Origin: Planctomycetota bacterium
GTDB taxonomy: Bacteria; Planctomycetota; Phycisphaerae; WQYP01
Direction: 5' to 3'
NCBI GenBank assembly: GCA_021828935.1
Contig: JAJZCU010000144.1
Coordinates: 1 to 6,163 of the forward strand
Length of the DNA: 6,163 bases
Part shown: piece after piece, positions 1 through 6,156 of the stretch
Numbering within the stretch: the stretch's first letter is position 1
Layout of the letters: every line of letters starts with the position of its first letter
Position numbers and translations under genes: made by a program
Notes under the pieces: generated by a model
The model's input: the letters and a program-made list of their open reading frames with translations, nothing else
Databases searched by the model: none
Told to the model about the DNA's origin: nothing

Positions 1-1779
1 CGAACCGGCCGGGCCCGCCAGGTTCAGCGCGCCGCCGGCCACGGTCAGGGGGCCGGAGAACTGATTCAAGCCCGAAAGCGTGACCATGCCGGCGCCTTGC
101 ACGGTCAGGCCGCCGGGGCCGCCAATGGTTTGATTAATGGCGATGTTGTGGCCGTTATTGTTAATAATTCCGCCGGCGGCGCCCAGCGTCACGGAATTCA
201 GGCCGCTGATAAAATTGGCGTTGTTCTGCGTGGCCGCCAGCGTGCCGCCGTTAAAGTTGAAGCTGGCCGTGCCGCTGGAATGGGTGACGCCGTTGGTTAA
301 TAACGTGCCGCCATCAAGGTTGTACGTGTACGTGCCGGTGGAACCATTGCGGCCCAGGATAACCTGGCCGGTTCCGCCGGTGGTGGCGCCGCCGTCGGCG
401 TAAAATGCCACCGTACCGCCGGTTTGGGTGATGGTTCCGTTGCCGGTGGTCCCCTGCGATCCGGCAATTAAATCGGCGTTATTAAGCAAATTTACGTTGC
501 CGCCGGAGATGTTCAGGGCGCCGGCGGCGGAGTTAAACACGCCCACTTCAAGGTCGCCCTGCGTGCCGGCGCTGGTTCGCACGTTAAGCGTGCCGCTGCT
601 GATGGTCGCCGTGCCATTGGCGATGCCGGATTGCCCAATAACAAACCATTGGTTGACGTCGGTCGTGCCGCCGGTTTGGGTAAATGCGCCGTTGCCGCCA
701 TTGCTGCCGCCGATGCGGATGGTATCGGCCTGAACCACGGCGTGGCCTTGCACGACCAGCGCGCCGGTATCAGTGGCGGCGTTGGCGACGTTGATGTCGT
801 TGGCGGTGGCGTTGAAGGTTCCGGAAACAGTAAGCGTGGAATTGTCAACGCTGGCGCCGCCGGCCGCGGTGGTGTTTCCACTGATTTGCACGGCGCCACT
901 GTCCACGGTCAACGACCCACCAAAACTGTTGTAATCGGGCAGGGAAAGCGTGCCGGCGCCATAGGAAGTCAGGCCGCCGGTTCCGCCAATGTTCTGATTT
1001 AAGCCCATGTCATAGCCGTTGTTGTTAATAAAGCCGCCGCCGCTGTTCAGCGTTACGGAGGTAACGGCCGTCATAAAAGCGGAGTTATTTTCGGTGGCCT
1101 GCAGCATGCCGCCGTTGAACGTAAAGGCGGACGTGCCGCTGCCGCCGGTGATGCCGCCGGTTATCAGCGTGCCGCCGTTGAGGTTGTACGTGTACGTGCC
1201 GGTGGAACCCAAACGCCCCAGAATCACCTGGCCCGCGCCGCCCTGGGTGCGGCCCCCGTCGGAATAAAATGTGACCGTGCCGCCGGTCTGGTTCACGGTT
1301 CCGTTGCCGGTGGTCCCGCGCGACCCCAGCACGATATTGGCGTTGTTAAATAAATTAACATGTCCGCCGGAAATATTGATCGTTCCGCTGGCGTTGTTAA
1401 ATACGCCCGCTTCAAGATCCCCCTGGGTGGTTGAGGCGGTGCGGATATTCAGCGTGCCGCCGCTGATGTTTGCCGTACCCGTGGCCGCGCCCGATTCTCC
1501 CACCACGAACCATGTGCCGGCATTCACCGTGCCGCCCGGCTGTGAATACAGCGCGGTTCCGCCATTGAAACCGCCCACGCGAATGACATTGGCGGTGATG
1601 GAGGCGCCGTTTTCCACGGTCATTGCGGCCGCGCTGCCCGGCGCGGTTGTCAAGTTTATATCGTTGTTGGGCGTGTTGATGGTTCCATAAAGATCGATGC
1701 TGCCATTATTGTCAACGTTCACGTCGCCGGTGCTGGAGACCGTGCCGTGAATGTCCACGCCGCCGTTGTTCACAGTAAG
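1..1779 (-). repeat. In-frame tandem repeat, 864-bp period (288 residues), two full copies plus the start of a third
   Basis: Within the GH16 gene, copy 1 covers about 1779-916 (residues 397-684), copy 2 about 915-52 (residues 685-972), and copy 3 begins at about 51 and leaves the window. Matching landmarks are all 288 residues apart: R-[VI]-GG-x-NGG at 463 and 751, GTYTYNL at 590 and 878, and INNNG at 647 and 935. By hand count, residues 516-601 and 804-889 share 65 of 86 positions. A 29-bp stretch at 317-345 recurs exactly at 1181-1209, which is 864 bp away. Homology is highest in the centre of the unit and lower at its ends. The unit itself is made of short GGT-type beta-strand motifs. Confidence 0.88.
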
Positions 1780-2967
1780 CGTGCCCGGGCCGACAATATC
1801 GCCATTGATAACAAAGTGGCTGTTGAGGTGATTGTTGATATTGACATTGTTGTGAAGCTCCAGCCGGGCGTCAATCCACGGGGCGTTGGGCTGCGTGCCG
1901 TTGTACACGTCGGCGGTGATGTTGGACGTACCGGTATCGCTGGCCAGGATCAGGTTGGTGGCGTTCTGGTTGCCAATGGTGTAGCCAGTGTCGCTGTTAA
2001 ATATCAAATTTCCGACGGTGCGGGAACCGCCCCACGCGGCCCATGACCAGGAGGAATTTACCGCGCCAAAGTAGGCTGTCTGGGAGCCCAGCTTGGGCAC
2101 GCCCCCAACCCACGAACCGCCGTTGTCCCAGTAACCGTAGCCGCCGACGGTCCAACTCATGGTTTGGTTGGGGGAGGAAGGCAACTGCCACACTTTTACC
2201 CATTGGGCCTTCAGGCTGGTGGGAAAACTGGCCCAGGAAGGGGGATTTCCCGGCCAGCCGCCGATGGCCAGGTTCATAAGTAAATACATGTGCTGGGCCT
2301 GGGCGATGTTGGCGCTGTTGCTGCCGACAAAGCTCACGGGGTTGCCGTTGAAATAAAAGGTGATGCCCTGGGGCGTCCACAGTGCGCCATAATTATTAAA
2401 TGAGGTGGTGGTGTTCACGCCGGTGTAATAACTGCCGCTGCCGGCGGACTGCGGGCCGCCGGAGCCGCTCCAATGGTACGTGGCGTCGTAATTGTACATG
2501 CTGGCATACGTTGGGAATGGGGATTCTTCCACATCAATTTCGGGCGGCCAGCCATTTTGCAGCATCCAGAACGCGGGCCACGCCCCCAGCGTCTGCGGCA
2601 TTTCCATGCGGGCTTCCACGTAGCCATAAGTGAAGTTTAATAAGCCGCTGGTGTTAATGGCGCCGCTGGTGTACGCCTGCCCGCCGGTGGATTGGTTGGT
2701 GGCGGTGATGGAAAGCGTGCCATTGTTCACGGAAACGTTCTGCGGCTGCACCCAGGTGGAGGAACCGGGGGTGGTCTGGGCCCAGGGGAAATTCGGATTC
2801 CATTTTAATGGGTCCAGCGAGTTGCCCATGAATGTTGATGAGAAACGCAGTTGATAACCGGGCAGGGGTGGATTTGCCCGGGCGCCGGCGGCGGCGGCGG
2901 CCAGCACCGCAGCGGCGGACAAAACGGCAACGCCGCGAGGCGAAAACAATTTCGACGATTTACGCAT
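1..2967 (-). CDS. Secreted GH16 family glycoside hydrolase fused to long autotransporter-type beta-strand repeats (C-terminus beyond the window)
   Basis: The minus frame from ATG 2967 is open for 989 codons to base 1 with no stop, so the C-terminus is missing. Residues 1-31 are a signal peptide (basic start, Ala/Val-rich core, cleavage after ARA), so the product is exported. Residues about 36-262 are a GH16 domain, a family that hydrolyses beta-1,3/1,4-glucans or galactans. Seen are YGYVEARMEMP (115-125), WPAFWML (130-136), the catalytic segment PPEIDVEE (141-148; nucleophile E143, D145, acid/base E148 or E147), the WTPQGITFYFNG strand (197-208), MYLLMNLAIGGWPGNP (227-242) and the closing strand QWVKVWQ (255-261). 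After a linker with WDNGGSWVGGVP (280-291), residues about 300-989 are Gly/Asn/Thr-rich repeats of autotransporter-associated beta-strand style, probably a beta-helix. ATG 2967 is preferred over in-frame ATG 2979 because GGAG lies 6 nt upstream. Substrate is unknown. A C-terminal anchor or sorting signal cannot be seen. Confidence 0.9.
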   Translation of the reverse strand, partial: MRKSSKLFSPRGVAVLSAAAVLAAAAAGARANPPLPGYQLRFSSTFMGNSLDPLKWNPNFPWAQTTPGSSTWVQPQNVSVNNGTLSITATNQSTGGQAYTSGAINTSGLLNFTYGYVEARMEMPQTLGAWPAFWMLQNGWPPEIDVEESPFPTYASMYNYDATYHWSGSGGPQSAGSGSYYTGVNTTTSFNNYGALWTPQGITFYFNGNPVSFVGSNSANIAQAQHMYLLMNLAIGGWPGNPPSWASFPTSLKAQWVKVWQLPSSPNQTMSWTVGGYGYWDNGGSWVGGVPKLGSQTAYFGAVNSSWSWAAWGGSRTVGNLIFNSDTGYTIGNQNATNLILASDTGTSNITADVYNGTQPNAPWIDARLELHNNVNINNHLNSHFVINGDIVGPGTLTVNNGGVDIHGTVSSTGDVNVDNNGSIDLYGTINTPNNDINLTTAPGSAAAMTVENGASITANVIRVGGFNGGTALYSQPGGTVNAGTWFVVGESGAATGTANISGGTLNIRTASTTQGDLEAGVFNNASGTINISGGHVNLFNNANIVLGSRGTTGNGTVNQTGGTVTFYSDGGRTQGGAGQVILGRLGSTGTYTYNLNGGTLITGGITGGSGTSAFTFNGGMLQATENNSAFMTAVTSVTLNSGGGFINNNGYDMGLNQNIGGTGGLTSYGAGTLSLPDYNSFGGSLTVDSGAVQISGNTTAAGGASVDNSTLTVSGTFNATANDINVANAATDTGALVVQGHAVVQADTIRIGGSNGGNGAFTQTGGTTDVNQWFVIGQSGIANGTATISSGTLNVRTSAGTQGDLEVGVFNSAAGALNISGGNVNLLNNADLIAGSQGTTGNGTITQTGGTVAFYADGGATTGGTGQVILGRNGSTGTYTYNLDGGTLLTNGVTHSSGTASFNFNGGTLAATQNNANFISGLNSVTLGAAGGIINNNGHNIAINQTIGGPGGLTVQGAGMVTLSGLNQFSGPLTVAGGALNLAGPAGS

Positions 2968-2973
2968 GGGGCG

Positions 2974-2977
2974 CTCC
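2974..2977 (-). promoter_or_regulatory. Ribosome binding site of the GH16 gene
   Basis: GGAG on the minus strand lies 6 nt before ATG 2967. A second in-frame ATG at 2979 lies upstream of this site and has no Shine-Dalgarno of its own, so the site decides the start. The signal peptide reads normally from 2967. Confidence 0.65.
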
Positions 2978-3011
2978 ATCGGGCTGGGGGGTCTAGGGTT
3001 CCGTTCCGGCA

Positions 3012-3047
3012 ACTATGGCTACCCTCCTCCGCCCATTGATCCATAGT
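3012..3047 (-). promoter_or_regulatory. Inverted repeat in the GH16 leader with a purine-rich loop
   Basis: ACTATGG (3041-3047 on the minus strand) is followed after 22 nt by its exact complement CCATAGT (3012-3018). It lies just downstream of the predicted start of transcription, so the mRNA could fold a 7-bp hairpin near its 5' end. The loop contains GGAGGAGG (complement of 3023-3030), a strong Shine-Dalgarno-like sequence with no start codon at a usable distance. A role in mRNA stability or translation control is inference; it could also be a protein-binding dyad. Confidence 0.4.
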
Positions 3048-3053
3048 CAACCC

Positions 3054-3083
3054 ACTATAGCAAAACGCGGCGGGCGAAAACAA
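3054..3083 (-). promoter_or_regulatory. Probable sigma70-type promoter of the GH16 gene
   Basis: On the minus strand TTGTTT (3083-3078) and TATAGT (3059-3054) are separated by 18 nt. The -10 matches five of six consensus bases, and the -35 matches the conserved TTG. Transcription would start near 3047 and give a leader of about 80 nt before ATG 2967. No other box pair nearby fits as well. Confidence 0.45.
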
Positions 3084-3140
3084 GAATAATGTTTGACAAA
3101 TTTAATTTTCCGCGTCATCGGATGGCCCTTCGGTGAGAAG

Positions 3141-3177
3141 TGTCGCAAACAGGCGTGTCGCAGGGGAAATTGCGACA
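3141..3177. promoter_or_regulatory. Operator-like array of three TGTCGCA half-sites
   Basis: TGTCGCA occurs at 3141-3147 and 3156-3162, and its inverse TGCGACA at 3171-3177. Each is separated from the next by exactly 8 nt, so the sites start every 15 nt. The last two form a 7-8-7 dyad of the kind bound by dimeric regulators, and the first is an extra direct half-site. The array lies about 60 bp upstream of the predicted GH16 -35 box, a position that would suit an activator of that gene. The regulator is not identifiable from the window. Confidence 0.5.
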
Positions 3178-3893
3178 ATCGAATTAGTTTCGTTGCACGC
3201 GCCTTCGCGGGCGCCGCATATGTACACTTTGCGTGGCGCAAAACGGCACTTTTTTTGGCGCCGTTGTTTCAGTTGAGAAATCCGTTCCCGTCTGGAAACG
3301 GCCTTCCGCCGCGGGACGCAACAGCGGCGCCATTACCGGCAGCGTCGGGCCGACTTTATTTCCGAGTTCCCCCGCCGTGTCCGCGTTAATTGCGGGGCGC
3401 CCTCTGGGCCACCCGCGGTGGTCATTTACCGGCGCGATTTTTAGTTGCGGCTCCGCTGCCCTCTATCAATTTAGGTAATCCATCGCCAAGCCGCGGCGCC
3501 ACGGCCAGACCCCGTTGGCGGATGGGAAACAGTTGTGACACACGCCACGGCGAAACCGCGGATGATGCGGATAACGACTCGGCGGACGTCTGGCGGCCAG
3601 CGGTGCATCGTGTCCTCAAAAAGATTATGAAGGTAGGCTGGAAGCGGTTCGCACGTTGAGCTGGTGCAGGCCCCAAATTGTGAAGGTGTGATTACCAGCA
3701 GTATGGAGCTGATTTCCGCCACGCCGACAGAGTGGTATATTCGGGAAAATTGCAAGGCGCCATTTCCGGCAAGCATGGTTTATGCAGTCTATATGAACGC
3801 AAATATGAGGGTGTATGAGTGCCGCGCGGAGCATGCAGCGCGGGATGATCCGAAGTGTCCGGTGGACTGGCAGAACCGCTATGGAGATTTGAT

Positions 3894-4310
3894 ATGGAAA
3901 AACACTTTCTAAGTAATGTGGTAAGCGACGCCGGAGCGCCGTCGTTTCAGCCAGAACCTTGGTACAACCCAGATGGCGACTGCATCATCCTGCAGATTGC
4001 CGATGAGGCCTTCGTCGCGCAACGCGTTGACGAGGTGTTGACCGTTTATGATGCGGTAAGCGACGGGCGAGCCATCGGTTTCCAGATCAAGGGAATTCGC
4101 GCGATGATGGAAAAATTTGGCTCGGACGGCCTGAGCGTGATTTCCGAAGCCGACTCCCGCGGCGTCAAAAAAATTTCCGTCGCAGCGCTGTTGCTGGCGG
4201 CCTATGAAAACGGACCGTTTACGTCCGCCCGGCGGACCGCGTACGCGTCGGTCGCCGGGTCTCCTGCGAAGCCTCCATTTATCTCGGCCGACGAGATGCG
4301 GTTCGCTTGA
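3894..4310 (+). CDS. Hypothetical protein with DUF2283-like N-terminal half
   Basis: The product is a 138-residue protein with no signal peptide or membrane segment, probably cytoplasmic. The start is ATG 3894 because GGAG (3883-3886) lies 7 nt upstream; an in-frame GTG at 3855 has no such site. Residues about 22-70 (PWYNPDGDCIILQIAD, then VDEVLTVYDAVSDGRAIGFQIKGI) resemble the DUF2283 pattern: a Y-x-P-x-x-D opening, alternating hydrophobic strands, and a late G-x-x-I/V-G-x-x-I turn. DUF2283 proteins are usually shorter, often stand alone, and have no settled biochemical role. Residues 71-138 add an Ala-rich helical stretch (SVAALLLAAYENG, 95-107) and a polar tail I do not recognise. Codon use has good GC preference at third positions, which supports real coding. 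The family link is by eye and moderate. The nearby genes give no functional clue. Confidence 0.7.
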   Translation: MEKHFLSNVVSDAGAPSFQPEPWYNPDGDCIILQIADEAFVAQRVDEVLTVYDAVSDGRAIGFQIKGIRAMMEKFGSDGLSVISEADSRGVKKISVAALLLAAYENGPFTSARRTAYASVAGSPAKPPFISADEMRFA

Positions 4311-4378
4311 AAAATGCATCGCGCCTGGGCACAGCGATGGAACGGGCGGTATCTCGCAAACACATGGCCACGCATCCG

Positions 4379-4410
4379 CCGCGATATGAAATAATGCTCG
4401 CGCGGTTTTT
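4379..4410 (+). terminator. Possible weak intrinsic terminator after the DUF2283-like gene
   Basis: CCGCG (4379-4383) pairs with CGCGG (4401-4405) across a 17-nt AT-rich loop, followed directly by TTTTT (4406-4410). It lies about 70 nt after the stop at 4310. The stem is short and the loop large, so strength is doubtful. Confidence 0.4.
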
Positions 4411-4528
4411 GTGACACTGAATTTCAATTGCGGGCTGCCTAATTCCTCGATCCCTTTTTTATTCTGCAAGGCCGCCTTTCTTTCACATTCCTTTCATAAT
4501 CATCCCGCTATCCTGTACCGCGTGACAG

Positions 4529-4561
4529 GCCGGAGACGTTCTTCGGCGGTCCGCTTTTTTT
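4529..4561 (+). promoter_or_regulatory. Hairpin with T-tract in the leader of the PepSY-like gene (attenuator-like)
   Basis: GCCGGAGA (4529-4536) pairs with TCTTCGGC (4540-4547) over 8 bp with one G-U and a 3-nt loop. A short GC-rich spacer and seven Ts (4555-4561) follow. The Ts end 5 nt before the AGGAG ribosome binding site, so the structure sits inside the leader rather than behind the previous gene. It may attenuate transcription into the gene or end read-through from upstream. The 7-nt gap between stem and Ts weakens the terminator reading. Confidence 0.4.
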
Positions 4562-4566
4562 CATAC

Positions 4567-4571
4567 AGGAG
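4567..4571 (+). promoter_or_regulatory. Ribosome binding site of the PepSY-like gene
   Basis: AGGAG lies 8 nt before ATG 4580. A competing ATG at 4573 is only 1 nt from the site and in another frame, so the spacing selects 4580, which gives the signal peptide. Confidence 0.7.
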
Positions 4572-4579
4572 TATGGTTT

Positions 4580-4903
4580 ATGGTTCCCACAACGCTCAAC
4601 AAGTGGTGCAAGGTCGCAACTGTCGCGGCCACCATCGCCGTCGCGGGTATGGCCCTGGCCGACCGCGGTGATCGCAACGAAAAGACCGTGAAAATGTCGG
4701 CCCTGCCGGCCGCGGTGAAGACCACGCTGGAGAAGGTGGCCAGCGGCGGCCGCATCACGGAGCTCACCGTTGATCACAAGCATGGCAAGAAGGTCTATGA
4801 AGCCGATGCCAGGATCAATCACAAGAAGTACGAGATCAAGATCAAGGCGAACGGAACCTTGATCAGCGAAAAGCTCGACCGTGGCGACGGCGACGGGCAT
4901 TAA
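4580..4903 (+). CDS. Small exported PepSY-like domain protein
   Basis: The product is a 107-residue protein. Residues 1-27 form a signal peptide (K8 and K11, then VATVAATIAVAGMALA with cleavage after ALA), so it should be periplasmic or secreted. No lipobox cysteine follows the hydrophobic core. Residues about 38-98 fit the PepSY-like fold. A helix LPAAVKTTLEKVASGGRI (42-59) is followed by strands ELTVDHKHGKKVYEADARI (61-79), then KKYEIKIKANGTLISEK (82-98), with the usual K-x-Y-E and NG-x-L-I turns. The tail is acidic and His-ended (DRGDGDGH). Related small PepSY-like proteins are common in Planctomycetes and Bacteroidetes, and their ligand or target is mostly unknown; inhibition of a protease or enzyme is only a family-level idea. 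The gene stands alone between a leader hairpin and a strong terminator. The Lys/His/Asp content could bind metal, but that is speculation. Confidence 0.8.
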   Translation: MVPTTLNKWCKVATVAATIAVAGMALADRGDRNEKTVKMSALPAAVKTTLEKVASGGRITELTVDHKHGKKVYEADARINHKKYEIKIKANGTLISEKLDRGDGDGH

Positions 4904-4960
4904 GCGCCGCGTCATATCGTTCCGCACTTTGTTCCGTGATCCGCCCTTGGTTGGGCCGCC

Positions 4961-4992
4961 GGGGCCGGTGGAGTTTTCCGCCGGCCCCTTTT
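4961..4992 (+). terminator. Strong intrinsic terminator after the PepSY-like gene
   Basis: A 12-bp stem (4961-4972 with 4977-4988, one G-U pair, otherwise perfect and GC-rich) closes a GTTT loop and is followed by TTTT (4989-4992). It begins 57 nt after the stop at 4903 and separates this gene from pyrC. Confidence 0.85.
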
Positions 4993-5047
4993 CGATGCGC
5001 CGTGGGAACGCAAACGCGTGGCCGCTGCGCGCTGCGATTATTTCGGG

Positions 5048-5053
5048 TATACT
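5048..5053 (+). promoter_or_regulatory. pyrC: Probable -10 box for leaderless pyrC transcription
   Basis: TATACT (five of six consensus bases) ends 8 nt before ATG 5062. Transcription normally begins 6-9 nt after a -10 box, so the mRNA would start at or within a few bases of the ATG. No Shine-Dalgarno is visible in the intervening GC-rich bases, which agrees with a leaderless start. A good -35 box is not seen. Confidence 0.45.
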
Positions 5054-5061
5054 CGCCGGCC

Positions 5062-6156
5062 ATGAATGCCAACCAACTTTTAATCACGGACGCCACGCTG
5101 GTGGACACGGCCACCGGCGCCCAAACCGCGGGTGATATTTTAATTGTGGACGGTCTGATTGCTGAAGCCGGGGCGGGCCTGCGGCTCCAGGCGCCCGAGG
5201 CCCGGCGTCATGCCGCTGGCGGCTGCCTGGTGTCACCAGGTTTCATCGATATGCATGTGCATTTACGCGAACCGGGGCAGGAGGCCAAAGAAACCATCGC
5301 CACGGGTTGTGCGGCGGCGGTGGCTGGCGGTTTTACCACCATTTGCTGCATGCCCAACACGTCGCCGGCCCTGGACAGCGATTCACAGATAGAATTTGTT
5401 TATAAGCAAGCCGCGTCGGCCGGGCGGTGCGCGGTGCTGCCGTTCGGCGCGATTACCAAAGGGCGGCAGGGTTTGGAACTGGCCGAAATGGCGCTGATGC
5501 GCGAGGCCGGGGCCATTGGCTTTTCCGATGATGGCGTGGGCGTTGGGTCCGCGGCCGTGATGCTCAAGGCATTTCAATACGCCAAAATGCTTAACGCCCT
5601 GATCAGCCAGCACTGCGAAGAACCCACCCTTTCCGGCGGCGCGATGCACGCGGGACCGACCGCCGCCCGGCTGGGCATTGCCGGTCTGCCCGCGGCCGCG
5701 GAAGAATTGATGATCGCACGCGATCTGATATTAAACCGGGGCGTCAACGCGCGGTACCATGTGCAGCACATCAGTACCGCCGGGGCGGTGGAATTGGTGC
5801 GGCACGCCAAGGCGACGGGGCAGGCCGTCACCGCGGAAGTCAGCCCACACCATTTGTTGCTAAGCGATGAGGCCTGTGGCCAATACGACGCCAATTGCAA
5901 AATGAACCCGCCGCTGCGCACCCGGCACGATGTTGCCGCCTGCGTGGCCGGCGTACTTGATGGAACCATTGATTGCGTGGCCACGGATCATGCCCCGCAT
6001 ACGCAGGAAGAAAAGGAACTGGAGTTTGACAAGGCTCCGTTCGGCATCGTGGGGTTGGAAACGGCGCTGGGGCTGTACGCCCGGGCTTTGCTGGCGCCGG
6101 GCAAACTGACCTGGCCGGCGTTGTTAAACAAAATGTCCACGCGCGAATTCCCTTGA
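5062..6156 (+). CDS. pyrC: Dihydroorotase (pyrimidine biosynthesis), C-terminus apparently lost to a frameshift near the window edge
   Basis: Dihydroorotase interconverts N-carbamoyl-aspartate and dihydroorotate, step three of de novo UMP synthesis, in the cytoplasm. The metal site and substrate motifs of the amidohydrolase fold are intact: DMHVHLREPG (63-72; H65, H67, R69), MPNT (97-100), FSDDG (154-158, bridging Asp), SQHCEEP (182-188), HVQHIST (233-239), CKMNPPLR (279-286) and ATDHAPHTQEEK (307-318; D309, H313). The Asp-bridged pattern fits the Bacillus/Aquifex-type enzyme rather than E. coli-type PyrC. I start at ATG 5062; a GTG start at 4936 in the same frame would translate through the terminator at 4961-4992. 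The visible product is 364 residues, whereas this type usually has about 420-430. At the end the frame breaks inside the expected N-P-A-x-x-L-x-L segment, after NKMST, and reaches TGA at 6154; the +1 frame there reads ANSLDLE. The function call is secure and the annotated end is not. Confidence 0.93.
   Translation: MNANQLLITDATLVDTATGAQTAGDILIVDGLIAEAGAGLRLQAPEARRHAAGGCLVSPGFIDMHVHLREPGQEAKETIATGCAAAVAGGFTTICCMPNTSPALDSDSQIEFVYKQAASAGRCAVLPFGAITKGRQGLELAEMALMREAGAIGFSDDGVGVGSAAVMLKAFQYAKMLNALISQHCEEPTLSGGAMHAGPTAARLGIAGLPAAAEELMIARDLILNRGVNARYHVQHISTAGAVELVRHAKATGQAVTAEVSPHHLLLSDEACGQYDANCKMNPPLRTRHDVAACVAGVLDGTIDCVATDHAPHTQEEKELEFDKAPFGIVGLETALGLYARALLAPGKLTWPALLNKMSTREFP

Larger units (their letters stand above)
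2968..3893. other. Long intergenic region, no convincing gene
   Basis: About 0.9 kb separates the divergent GH16 gene from the next plus-strand gene. The left part (to about 3180) holds the GH16 promoter, leader dyad and TGTCGCA array. From 3180 to 3893 the open frames lack recognisable motifs and ribosome binding sites. Small dyads are present, such as AACGGC (3242-3247) with GCCGTT (3260-3265). A TATATT at 3736-3741 could be a -10 box for the downstream gene, but it has no good -35 partner. The stretch may be decayed coding sequence or plain spacer. Confidence 0.55.

Noticed and set aside
137..1690. Several plus-strand open frames rich in Pro and Val (for example 137-403, 428-733, 1019-1267, 1271-1690)
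   Set aside because: They are antisense shadows of the GH16 gene: the Gly/Thr/Asn repeat codons on the minus strand read as Pro/Val on the plus strand. The minus frame is continuous and carries domain motifs.
2805..3083. Minus-strand frame starting at 3083, overlapping the GH16 start
   Set aside because: It is out of frame with the signal peptide and GH16 domain, is Pro/Trp/Cys-rich, and has no recognisable motif.
3093..3098. Perfect TTGACA -35 box on the plus strand
   Set aside because: At 16-18 nt downstream there is only GC-rich sequence with no -10-like hexamer, and no plus-strand gene follows closely.
3664..3912. Plus-strand frame of 82 codons (GTG 3664, ATG 3703) overlapping the start of the DUF2283-like gene by 19 nt
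   Set aside because: No ribosome binding site before either start, no family motif, and mixed third-position composition. It could be a small coupled gene, but I cannot support it.
3909..4469. Minus-strand frame of 186 codons
   Set aside because: It lies antisense to the DUF2283-like gene, which has a ribosome binding site and sensible protein sequence. The minus translation is Arg/His-rich with no motif.
4508..4927. Minus-strand frames antisense to the PepSY-like gene (4508-4927, 4561-4767)
   Set aside because: They are shadows of a plus-strand gene with a clear ribosome binding site, signal peptide and terminator.
4936..5061. N-terminal extension of pyrC to GTG 4936
   Set aside because: The extra 42 residues would be encoded across a strong intrinsic terminator, and the family N-terminus fits ATG 5062.
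5383..5984. Minus-strand frames inside pyrC
   Set aside because: They are antisense to the well-conserved dihydroorotase motifs and have no features of their own.
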